From positions 1-5,746 of the forward strand of contig JAJYDH010000418.1 in NCBI GenBank assembly GCA_021777685.1: 5,746 bases of DNA, written 5' to 3'. Position 1 is the stretch's first letter, and each line of letters starts with the position of its first letter. Made by a program: the position numbers and the translations under genes. The DNA is from Planctomycetota bacterium. GTDB lineage: Bacteria > Planctomycetota > Planctomycetia > Isosphaerales > Isosphaeraceae. The notes below the pieces were generated by a model that had not been told where the DNA came from, did not search any database, and worked only from the letters and a program-made list of their open reading frames with translations. Shown here in pieces: positions 1 through 5,740 of the stretch.

Positions 1-2138
1 TCCTTGAACGGGCCTTTGCGGGCCACCTTTCCCTTCACCTCGACCGTCTCGCCGGCCTTGACCTCGGCCGAGGGCGCGGCCAGCTCGACGTCGGCGGGGC
101 GGACGACCTCGATCGTGACGGCGGGGATGGCCAGGATCTTCTCCTTGCCGCCGACGGGCCCCTTGGCGGTCAGGGCGATGATCGTCCGGCCGAGGGGGGC
201 CTCGGGCGCGGCGTTCACGGTCGCTCCGCCTTCGAGGGACTTGGCGGGGAGGGTCGAGGCTCCGATGGCGAAGCCGGCCGGCAGGGGGAGCGAGCCGAAC
301 GTCAGGGCGACGTCTTCGGCCCCGGCCGCGCGGACCGCCTTGATCGGGACGTTCGCCCCGTAGCCGTGGACGACCTCGACGGGCGTCGTCGGCGAGTCGA
401 GCGTGATCGGGATCGGCAGGGCGATCGCGGCGGGCAGCCCTTCCTGGACCTCGACGCTGGTCGGCAGGCCGGACTGCTGGGCGAAGACGATCGTCTTCGA
501 CGCGACCACGACGATCGGCCCGGCGGGGCCCGTCGCCGTCCCCACGAGCTTGAGGTTGGCGATCTCGGGGGGGGCGTCGCCGTTGCTCGAAAGGGTCAAG
601 GAGCCGACCGTCTGGCCCGGGTTGATGAGGCCGGGGCGGACCGTCAGGCCCAGCGGCGGCTTGACGACGTCCACGGTGATCGGCCCATCGTACCCCTGGC
701 GGACGACCTCGACGCCGACGGCCGCCGTGCCTCCCCTGGGGATGTTGACCTGGTCGTCGACCGGCGAGACCTGGAACGAGGCCCCCGCGATCGGCTCGAC
801 GGTGATCCGATAGGGATACCCGGCCCCTCCCTCGCCCCGGAGGTCGCGGAGGGCCAGGGTGATCTCGGTCATCCCGGCGGGGACGGTGAAGTTGAGCGAG
901 GGGTCGGGCGAGTTGATCGCCACCTTCTTGGCCGCGGCCTTGGCCTTCGCCTGGAGCGGGATCGCGGTGTCGTCGGCGCTCGCCAGGACGGCGCCGTCGG
1001 GCCCCTTGACCTGGAGCACGCCGTCGAGCGCCGAGCCGAGGTCGGCGGCATCCACGCCAATCCGCAGCTTCTGGCCGGGGACGACGCCGACGATGAATTT
1101 GTCCTCCTCGTTCTTCTTCCCGATCCGGCCGTTGAAGACGACCGGCGCTAACGCCTTGAGGGTCGGCCCGGCGGGGTCGGCGGGCTCGCGAAGCTCGGGA
1201 TGGACATCGACATGGAGCGGCGGGAGCGATTCCACGTCCAGGATCGCCTCGCCCGGCGCGGCGATCCCCAGGTTCTGGTTCGTGATGCGGGGGCGGAACG
1301 CGTTGGGGTCGTTGTCCACGCTCGGGGCCAGGGTCGCGGCGGCGACGCTGGGGCCGGGGAGGGTCCCGCCCCTCAATTCGAGCCCGATCGTCTCCCCCTT
1401 CCGGCCGCCGAGCGGGAAGACCTCGTCGGCGACCGGCACCGGGCCGACGAGCAGCCGATAGATCGCCTTGCCGGTCCCCTGGTAGCTGGAGTCGGACAGC
1501 TCGATGATGTAGTCGGTGTCCTCGGGCAGGACGGCGGTCAGCCGGGCGTCGGTCACGAGGCCGGGCGTGTCGTCGGCCGAGGCGACGTAGGCGTGGGCTG
1601 CGGTGGTCAGGCGGATCGAGGGGTCGACCCCCGAGCCGATCCGGGCGCACTGGGCGTCGACCACGATCCGCTGCCCCTTCTTGCCCGGGAACCGGAAGAA
1701 GTCGACGTCGTTGCCCTCCGACTTGCCCTCGACGACGCAGGGCGAGGGGATCGGCTGGGCGAGGTCGAACGCCCCATTATCTTCCTTCTCGGCCACCTGC
1801 GGGACCTGGCCGACCGCGAAGAGGAACGGGTTAGAGAGGCCGTCGTCGGTCCGGACCCGGCAGACGTAGACGCCGACCGGCGTGCTCGCGGCGGGGGTGA
1901 TCCGGAGCTTCCAGCTCGCGGCGTCGGCGGCCAGCGGGACGACCTCGGCCGAGAACGGCGCGATCAGCCTGGCGTTGGCTTCCAGGTTCGAGCCGAAGAG
2001 CGTCACCTCGGTCGGCTCGCCCCGGCGGGCGCCGAAGGGGTTGTTCGAGGAGAGCTTCGGAGCCTCGGCCCAGGTCGCGGCGACGGCGGCGGCCACCAGT
2101 CCGACCGCGACGGAAAAGGCGACGAGCGGGCGCGTCAT
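1..2138 (-). CDS. Exported PPC-domain, Ig-like repeat protein (3' end beyond the window)
   Basis: Reading the complement from the ATG at 2138 gives 712 codons with no stop, so the gene continues past the left edge. Residues 1-24 look like a Sec signal peptide: MTRP, then a hydrophobic Val/Ala/Leu run ending near TWA-EAP. Residues about 26-110 resemble a TIG/IPT Ig-like fold (SSNNPFGARRGEPTEVTLFG). Residues about 115-231 form a PPC domain: EKEDNGAFDLAQPI, then DVDFFRF, GKKGQRIVVDA, SADDTPG and DTDYIIEL. Residues about 336-447 form a second, more divergent PPC-like copy (NEEDKFIVGVVPGQKLRI, SADDTAIP) interrupted by a Lys/Ala-rich stretch near residue 395. The rest is Ig/cadherin-like beta repeat. 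PPC domains are non-catalytic beta-sandwiches in secreted proteins, so a cell-surface or periplasmic binding role is inferred; any catalytic part would lie outside the window. The start at 2138 is preferred because GAGGA lies 9 nt upstream and the signal peptide follows at once. An in-frame ATG at 2201 has no ribosome site and would bury the signal peptide. Confidence 0.88.
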   Translation of the reverse strand, partial: MTRPLVAFSVAVGLVAAAVAATWAEAPKLSSNNPFGARRGEPTEVTLFGSNLEANARLIAPFSAEVVPLAADAASWKLRITPAASTPVGVYVCRVRTDDGLSNPFLFAVGQVPQVAEKEDNGAFDLAQPIPSPCVVEGKSEGNDVDFFRFPGKKGQRIVVDAQCARIGSGVDPSIRLTTAAHAYVASADDTPGLVTDARLTAVLPEDTDYIIELSDSSYQGTGKAIYRLLVGPVPVADEVFPLGGRKGETIGLELRGGTLPGPSVAAATLAPSVDNDPNAFRPRITNQNLGIAAPGEAILDVESLPPLHVDVHPELREPADPAGPTLKALAPVVFNGRIGKKNEEDKFIVGVVPGQKLRIGVDAADLGSALDGVLQVKGPDGAVLASADDTAIPLQAKAKAAAKKVAINSPDPSLNFTVPAGMTEITLALRDLRGEGGAGYPYRITVEPIAGASFQVSPVDDQVNIPRGGTAAVGVEVVRQGYDGPITVDVVKPPLGLTVRPGLINPGQTVGSLTLSSNGDAPPEIANLKLVGTATGPAGPIVVVASKTIVFAQQSGLPTSVEVQEGLPAAIALPIPITLDSPTTPVEVVHGYGANVPIKAVRAAGAEDVALTFGSLPLPAGFAIGASTLPAKSLEGGATVNAAPEAPLGRTIIALTAKGPVGGKEKILAIPAVTIEVVRPADVELAAPSAEVKAGETVEVKGKVARKGPFK

Positions 2139-2147
2139 GGAGGGCGG

Positions 2148-2152
2148 TCCTC
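2148..2152 (-). promoter_or_regulatory. Ribosome binding site for the exported PPC protein
   Basis: On the complement, GAGGA lies 9 nt before the ATG at 2138. This supports that start over the in-frame ATG at 2201, which has only GC-rich sequence without a purine run upstream. Confidence 0.5.
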
Positions 2153-2232
2153 GGGAGTCCAGGCGGGTGGGGGTGGCGAAGGCGGGGGCGTCGACGACCA
2201 TCGAAGGCGGGGCCTGGGCCTGGAATCCCTCC

Positions 2233-2261
2233 AACGTCGCACGCGAGTCGGTCGATGTCAA
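2233..2261 (-). promoter_or_regulatory. Possible promoter for the PPC gene (perfect -35, weak -10)
   Basis: The complement of 2256-2261 is TTGACA, the exact sigma-70 -35 consensus, pointing toward the PPC gene. The hexamer 17 nt downstream (complement of 2233-2238) is GACGTT, which matches TATAAT at only two positions. Either the -10 is degenerate, another sigma factor is used, or the TTGACA is chance. A transcript from here would have a leader of roughly 85-95 nt. Confidence 0.3.
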
Positions 2262-2285
2262 GTGCCCCAGGCGTGGCGACCAGGG

Positions 2286-2316
2286 CGGAAGTCCGGGCGG
2301 GGGCACCCGGCTTCCG
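2286..2316. repeat. Inverted repeat in the divergent promoter region (possible operator)
   Basis: CGGAAG, a single unpaired T (2292) and CCGGG (2286-2297) pair with CCCGG plus CTTCCG (2306-2316) across an 8-nt spacer. This makes 11 complementary pairs with one bulge. The dyad ends 18 nt before the TACAAT box at 2335 and covers the place where a -35 element would sit. If that promoter is real, the dyad lies upstream of the transcript, so a protein-binding site at the DNA level fits better than an RNA hairpin. No regulator gene is visible in the window, and its identity is unknown. Confidence 0.5.
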
Positions 2317-2340
2317 GTCCTCTTCGACTCGCCCTACAAT
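2312..2340 (+). promoter_or_regulatory. Candidate sigma-70-type promoter of the three-gene operon
   Basis: TACAAT at 2335-2340 matches the -10 consensus at five of six positions in otherwise GC-rich DNA. The hexamer 17 nt upstream, TTCCGG at 2312-2317, is a poor -35, and it sits in the right arm of the inverted repeat. Such a promoter might depend on an activator or be blocked by a factor bound at the dyad. Transcription would begin near 2347, leaving a leader of about 38 nt before the GTG at 2385. Confidence 0.42.
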
Positions 2341-2370
2341 CGACCGGACGTTGTCCTCGTATGCTCCGCC

Positions 2371-2375
2371 GGAGG
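2371..2375 (+). promoter_or_regulatory. Ribosome binding site that decides the molybdoenzyme start
   Basis: GGAGG lies exactly 9 nt before GTG at 2385. The in-frame ATG at 2361 has no purine-rich site upstream, and starting there would place this GGAGG inside the coding sequence. The GTG start is therefore preferred. Confidence 0.65.
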
Positions 2376-2384
2376 GCGTCAGTC

Positions 2385-4511
2385 GTGGCGAATCAACAAC
2401 CCGGCGAGGTCAAGGCCGTCTGCCCGCTCGACTGCCCGGACACCTGCTCGATGCTCGTGAAGGTCGAGGGCGGGGTCGCCGTCGGGCTCCGGGGCGACCC
2501 CGATCACCCGTTCACCCGGGGCTTCCTCTGTCAGAAGATGGCCGGCTATCTCGACCGGGTCTACAGCCCGGATCGCCTGGCTTACCCGCTCCGGCGGGTC
2601 GGCCCCAAGGACTCCGGGCGATTCGAGCGGATCGGCTGGGACGAGGCGCTGGCCGAGATCGCCGGGCGGTTCGCTGCGATCGCCGCCTCGCCCGACGGCC
2701 CGCAGGCGATCCTCCCTTATAGTTATTACGGGACGATGGGCAAGCTCCAGTCGAGCAGCCTCGACCGCCGCTTCTTCCACCGACTGGGCGCCTCGATGCT
2801 CGATCGGACCATCTGCGCCTCGGCGGGCGCGGCCGGGTATGAGTACACGCTCGGCCGGGGGCGCCCGGGCGCCGACCCGATGGCGGTGCCCGACTGCAAG
2901 TTCATCATCAACTGGGGCTCGAACACCGCGCACACCAACAGCCATCTCTGGAGCCTGATGATCCGGGCCCGGAAGCGGGGCGCCACCCTCGTCGCGATCG
3001 ATCCCTACCGGAGCCCCACCGCCGTCCGGTCCGACTGGCACATCCAGCCCCGGCCGGGCACCGACGCCGCGCTGGCGCTCGGCCTCATGCACGTCCTCTG
3101 GCGCGACGGGCTGACCGACGACGATTATCTCGAAAGGGCGACCATCGGGGCCGATCTGCTCCGCCGCCGGGCCCTGGAAGATTACCCGGTCGACCGGGTC
3201 GCCTCGATCACCGGGGTGGATGCCTCGACGATCGATGAGCTGGCCCGACGCTACGCCGCCGAGCAGCCGGGCCTGATCCGCCTCAATTACGGCCTCCAGC
3301 GTCACTTCGGAGGGGGGATGGCGGTGCGGACCATCGCCTGCCTGCCCGCGCTGGTTGGGGCCTGGCGGCACCACGGCGGGGGCGTGATGCTCTCCACCAG
3401 CGGCGCGTACGAGTTCAACATGGCCCGCCTGACCCGGCCCGACCTCGCCCCGCCCGGGACCCGGGTCGTCAACATGAACCGGCTGGCCGAGGCCCTCGCC
3501 GGGGAGTTGCCCGGACCTCCCGTCCGCGCCCTCTACGTTTACAATTGCAACCCGGCGGCGGTCGCGCCGGACCAGCGCAAGGTCCTCGAAGGCTTGAGGC
3601 GTGACGACCTCTTCACCGTCGTCCACGAGCAATTCCCGACCGACACGGTCGACTATGCCGACATCGTCCTCCCGGCGACCACGCAACTGGAGCATCTCGA
3701 CCTCCACGGCTCTTATGGGCATCACTTCGTGATGCTGAACACCCCGAGCATCGACCCGGTCGGGGAGGCCCGGTCGAACAACGACGTCTTCCGGGGCCTC
3801 GCCGCCCGGCTCGGATTCGAGCCCGATCTCTTCCCGGACGACGAGACCCTGATCCGCGAGGCCCTTGACGGCGGACCGACCATGACCGGGATCAGCCTGG
3901 AGCGGTTGGAAGACGAAGCCTCGATCCGGCTCGACCTCCCCGAGCGTTACGCCCCGTTCGCCGAAGGGGTCTTCCCCACCCCTTCCGGCAAGTGCGAGCT
4001 TTACTCCGAGCGGATGCGGCTCGACGGCCTCGACCCGCTCCCGGCCTACGTCCCGCCCCTCGAAGACCCGCGGACCCGCCCCGACCTGGCCGGGTCCTAC
4101 CCGCTCCAGCTCCTCAGCCCTCCTCGCCCGCAGTTCCTGAACTCGACCTTCGCCGACTCCCCGACCCACCGGCAGGCGGCGGGAGACCCGACCGTCGAAC
4201 TCTCGGCCGAGGATGCATCGAGTCGAGGACTGGTGGACGGCGAGTGGGCCGAGGTCTACAACGGCCGGGGCAAGTTCCGGGCGAGGGTCGCCCTCACCGG
4301 CGCCGTGGGGCCCGGCGTGGCGGTCGCCACCGGGCTGTACTGGAACAAGCTCGTCCCCGGCGGGGGGAACGCCAACAGCACGACCTCCACGGCATTGACC
4401 GACATGGGAGGAGGGGCGACCTTCTTCGATAATCTCGTCGAGGTCCGGGCCTGGAATGAGGCCGACAACGAAGGCCCGACCCCGATCCATTTCCCGTCAG
4501 AAAAGGAGTGA
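2385..4511 (+). CDS. Molybdopterin (bis-MGD) oxidoreductase, DMSO reductase superfamily
   Basis: The protein has 708 residues from the GTG start, close to usual lengths for single-subunit members of this superfamily (COG0243 type). The N-terminal [4Fe-4S] domain carries Cys13, Cys17, Cys21 and Cys49 (CPLDCPDTC, then FLCQK), a C-x3-C-x3-C-x27-C pattern. The molybdopterin core follows: GWDEAL, TICASAGAAGY with Cys144 where NapA and formate dehydrogenase have their Cys/Sec metal ligand, NWGSN (176-180), VAIDPYRSPTA (IDP at 205-207), RPGTDAALAL (223-232), YNCNPA (386-391) and FPTDTVDYADIVLPATTQLE near 420-440. A C-terminal molydop-binding domain begins near 571 (YPLQLLSPP) and includes GGNANSTTSTALTDMGGG. 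No twin-arginine or Sec signal is present, so it should act in the cytoplasm. It would transfer two electrons at a Mo or W centre through the Fe-S cluster. The substrate cannot be told from sequence, and no electron-transfer subunit is adjacent. It is the first gene of the operon and ends 2 bp before the next start. A near-full-length antisense frame here is a GC artefact. Confidence 0.93.
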   Translation: MANQQPGEVKAVCPLDCPDTCSMLVKVEGGVAVGLRGDPDHPFTRGFLCQKMAGYLDRVYSPDRLAYPLRRVGPKDSGRFERIGWDEALAEIAGRFAAIAASPDGPQAILPYSYYGTMGKLQSSSLDRRFFHRLGASMLDRTICASAGAAGYEYTLGRGRPGADPMAVPDCKFIINWGSNTAHTNSHLWSLMIRARKRGATLVAIDPYRSPTAVRSDWHIQPRPGTDAALALGLMHVLWRDGLTDDDYLERATIGADLLRRRALEDYPVDRVASITGVDASTIDELARRYAAEQPGLIRLNYGLQRHFGGGMAVRTIACLPALVGAWRHHGGGVMLSTSGAYEFNMARLTRPDLAPPGTRVVNMNRLAEALAGELPGPPVRALYVYNCNPAAVAPDQRKVLEGLRRDDLFTVVHEQFPTDTVDYADIVLPATTQLEHLDLHGSYGHHFVMLNTPSIDPVGEARSNNDVFRGLAARLGFEPDLFPDDETLIREALDGGPTMTGISLERLEDEASIRLDLPERYAPFAEGVFPTPSGKCELYSERMRLDGLDPLPAYVPPLEDPRTRPDLAGSYPLQLLSPPRPQFLNSTFADSPTHRQAAGDPTVELSAEDASSRGLVDGEWAEVYNGRGKFRARVALTGAVGPGVAVATGLYWNKLVPGGGNANSTTSTALTDMGGGATFFDNLVEVRAWNEADNEGPTPIHFPSEKE
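4501..4508 (+). promoter_or_regulatory. Ribosome binding site of the glutaredoxin-like gene, inside the molybdoenzyme 3' end
   Basis: AAAAGGAG ends 5 nt before ATG at 4514 and overlaps the last codons of the upstream gene. It supports ATG 4514 over the GTG at 4508, which overlaps the ribosome site itself. The arrangement suggests translational coupling. Confidence 0.6.
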
Positions 4512-4513
4512 CC

Positions 4514-4801
4514 ATGTCCCTGCTCGCCCCATCGACCACCGTTGCACCCGTCGCCCGGTTGACGGTCACCCTCTACACGCGATCCCAGTGCTGCTGCTGT
4601 CAGGCCGCCCGCGAAGTCCTCCGGGAGTACCAGGCGGCCCACGGCTTCGATTTCGAGGAAGTGGACGCCTCCGATCCGTCGATGGCCGACCTGATCGGAC
4701 CGACCGTCCCGGTCATCGCGGTCGACGGCAAGGTCCGGTTCCGGGGCGAGGTCAACCGGGTCCTGTTCGAGCGACTGCTTTCGTCCCATGCGAGAGGCTG
4801 A
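4514..4801 (+). CDS. Glutaredoxin-like thiol protein with a CCCC active site
   Basis: This 95-residue protein has a compact thioredoxin fold of the glutaredoxin/DUF836 kind. A variable N-terminal tail (1-15) leads into strand LTVTLYTRS (16-24), then the active site Q-CCCC-Q with Cys26-Cys29. The helix AAREVLREYQAAHGF and strand FEEVDAS follow. TVPVIAVDG (64-72) contains the cis-proline expected of the fold (Pro66). The end, VRFRGEVNRVLFERLL, fits the last strand and helix. Family members use a CxxC or CxxS pair for dithiol-disulfide exchange. Here Cys26 and Cys29 form the CxxC, and both middle positions are also Cys, which is unusual and could favour metal or Fe-S binding. No signal peptide is visible, so it is probably cytoplasmic. 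It starts 2 bp after the molybdoenzyme and overlaps the UDG gene by 14 bp, so it is almost certainly co-translated with both. Its partner is unknown; the flanking Fe-S enzymes are candidates by context only. Confidence 0.85.
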   Translation: MSLLAPSTTVAPVARLTVTLYTRSQCCCCQAAREVLREYQAAHGFDFEEVDASDPSMADLIGPTVPVIAVDGKVRFRGEVNRVLFERLLSSHARG

Positions 4802-5450
4802 TCCTTTTTCAAGGCCACTCGATCGCGATCGGGAGCGTCGGCTGGCCGATTTCAACGCCCGCCTCCGCGCGTGTCGCAAGTGTCACGCGGCCGGGTTCCT
4901 GACGGAAGTCGAGTCGGTCCCGGTCGCCTTCGATGGCGAGGAGGATTCGCCGGCGCCCCGGATCTTGCTGATCGGGCAGGCCCCCGGGCTAAGGGGGAGC
5001 ATGTCGGGCCGTCCCTGGTCCGGCCCGGCGGGCGACCGCCTGCGGGCCTGGTTCGAGGAGGGCGGCATCCCCCGGGCCGACTTCTGGCGGAAGATCCACT
5101 TCGCGGCCGTCACCCGCTGCTACCCTGGGCGGCTTGCCGGCTCGAAGGGGGATCGGCTCCCCTCGCCGGCCGAACGCGCCCTCTGTCGCCCCTGGCTCGA
5201 CGAGCTGATCGCCCTGGTCGAGCCCGAGGTCGTCCTGCTCCTCGGCCTCCTGGCGATCCGGACGGCCCTCGGCCCGGTGCCGTCGCTGTCGAGCGTCGTC
5301 GGCACCGCCCGGGTCGTCGGGGGCGTCCGCTATCTGCCGTTGCCCCACCCCTCGGGAGTCAGTCGCTGGCTCAACGACCCGCCCAACCTGGAGGCGGTCG
5401 CCCGGGGCATGACCCACCTCAAGGGGTGGGTCGAGGAGCTGGGGATCTGA
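4788..5450 (+). CDS. Uracil-DNA glycosylase family protein, putative [4Fe-4S] type
   Basis: The protein has 220 residues and resembles the family 4/5-like uracil-DNA glycosylases (COG1573), which remove uracil from DNA as the first step of base excision repair. Cys29, Cys32 (CRKC), Cys111 (TRCYPG) and Cys133 (ALCRPW) are spaced as the cluster ligands of these enzymes. Motif 1 is ILLIGQAPG (59-67), followed by SGRPWSGPAGDRL (73-85), matching the GRPF-G-AG segment of family 4. VEPEVVLLLGLLAI (144-157) is the usual core strand. LPHPSG (185-190) is the His-containing second motif. The canonical acidic residue just after GEAPG is not evident (the sequence is GQAPGLRGS), so substrate range or activity may differ. 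The KRRIH loop of UdgX is absent. The only early start is ATG 4788, inside the end of the glutaredoxin-like gene (14-bp overlap) and without a good ribosome site, so translation probably depends on coupling. This appears to be the last gene of the operon. Family membership is well supported; uracil specificity is inferred. Confidence 0.86.
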   Translation: MREADPFSRPLDRDRERRLADFNARLRACRKCHAAGFLTEVESVPVAFDGEEDSPAPRILLIGQAPGLRGSMSGRPWSGPAGDRLRAWFEEGGIPRADFWRKIHFAAVTRCYPGRLAGSKGDRLPSPAERALCRPWLDELIALVEPEVVLLLGLLAIRTALGPVPSLSSVVGTARVVGGVRYLPLPHPSGVSRWLNDPPNLEAVARGMTHLKGWVEELGI

Positions 5451-5503
5451 CCGGGTTCCGGATTCGTCAACCGAGGCCGAACTTCGAGAAAGAGTGATAA
5501 AAC

Positions 5504-5534
5504 GCTTCCCGTTCCCCAGATAATGAGGGGAAGC
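5504..5534 (+). repeat. Inverted repeat downstream of the operon
   Basis: GCTTCCC (5504-5510) pairs with GGGAAGC (5528-5534) across 17 nt. A nested alternative pairs TTCCCC (5512-5517) with GGGGAA (5527-5532). Only one of the two can form at a time. No T-tract follows, so it is not a classical terminator. It may protect the 3' end of the transcript or form part of a termination region. Confidence 0.45.
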
Positions 5535-5548
5535 CCGACGACGTTCAT

Positions 5549-5567
5549 CGGGCCGGGAAGCGGCCCG
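5549..5567 (+). terminator. GC-only hairpin, possible transcription end of the operon
   Basis: CGGGCC (5549-5554) and GGCCCG (5562-5567) form a perfect 6-bp stem around a 7-nt loop, GGGAAGC, about 100 nt after the UDG stop. The following bases (TCCGTTGGG) hold no U-run, so intrinsic termination is doubtful. It competes with CCCGA (5534-5538)/TCGGG (5548-5552). Confidence 0.3.
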
Positions 5568-5570
5568 TCC

Positions 5571-5627
5571 GTTGGGTCCGAATTGGAAAGGCGCGGGGCG
5601 TGTGCCGTTCGTGGTTGGGTTCGGATT
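5571..5627 (+). repeat. Imperfect 14-bp direct repeat, 43 bp apart
   Basis: GTTGGGTCCGAATT (5571-5584) and GTTGGGTTCGGATT (5614-5627) agree at 12 of 14 positions. No function is evident; the pair could be a binding site for a protein controlling whatever lies beyond the window, or chance. Confidence 0.3.
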
Positions 5628-5704
5628 TCACGGCGAGCACCGTGGTAGGAGTTACGCGGTTGGTCGACCGTCGTCTCGTGTTGTAAATAGCCCGGGAAAT
5701 CCGC

Positions 5705-5740
5705 GTAGGGTGGGTCGAGCCTCGGGTGAGCCCCACCATC
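5705..5740 (+). repeat. REP-like intergenic dyad (GTAGGGTGGGTC...GCCCCACCATC)
   Basis: GGTGGG (5709-5714) pairs with CCCACC (5732-5737) around a 17-nt loop, with conserved-looking flanks GTA and ATC. From memory, TAGGGTGGG...CCCACCA elements recur between genes in planctomycete and some other genomes. This single copy cannot prove repetition, so the call depends on genome-wide copies. It may mark an intergenic junction with the next gene off the right edge. Confidence 0.4.

Noticed and set aside
366..1151. 261-codon plus-strand frame and neighbouring plus-strand frames at 4-363, 859-1461 and 1882-2460
   Set aside because: Their compositions are shadows of the minus-strand PPC gene, which has a signal peptide, domains and a ribosome site.
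2249..2346. 8-bp inverted pair CGGTCGAT (2249-2256) and ATCGACCG (2339-2346) next to the two promoter boxes
   Set aside because: GTCGA-type words are very common in this DNA and an 8-bp match over this distance is likely by chance.
1200..2384. In-frame upstream extension of the molybdoenzyme
   Set aside because: The frame stays open upstream, but the translated part is Arg/Gly/Asp-rich without motifs and lies opposite the exported-protein gene. The GGAGG site sets the start at GTG 2385.
2379..4490. 703-codon open frame antisense to the molybdoenzyme
   Set aside because: Long antisense frames are expected in GC-rich genes with G/C at third positions. Its translation shows no recognisable fold or motif, while the plus strand has a complete conserved enzyme.
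4256..4879. 207-codon minus-strand frame over the operon junctions
   Set aside because: It overlaps three well-supported plus-strand genes and has no recognisable motif or ribosome site.
5660..5689. Possible promoter TTGGTC ... GTAAAT in the tail
   Set aside because: Each box matches consensus at only about three positions and no gene follows within the window.
5545..5739. 64-codon minus-strand frame in the tail
   Set aside because: It starts inside the REP-like dyad, lacks a ribosome site and has an unstructured Arg/Thr/Pro-rich composition.
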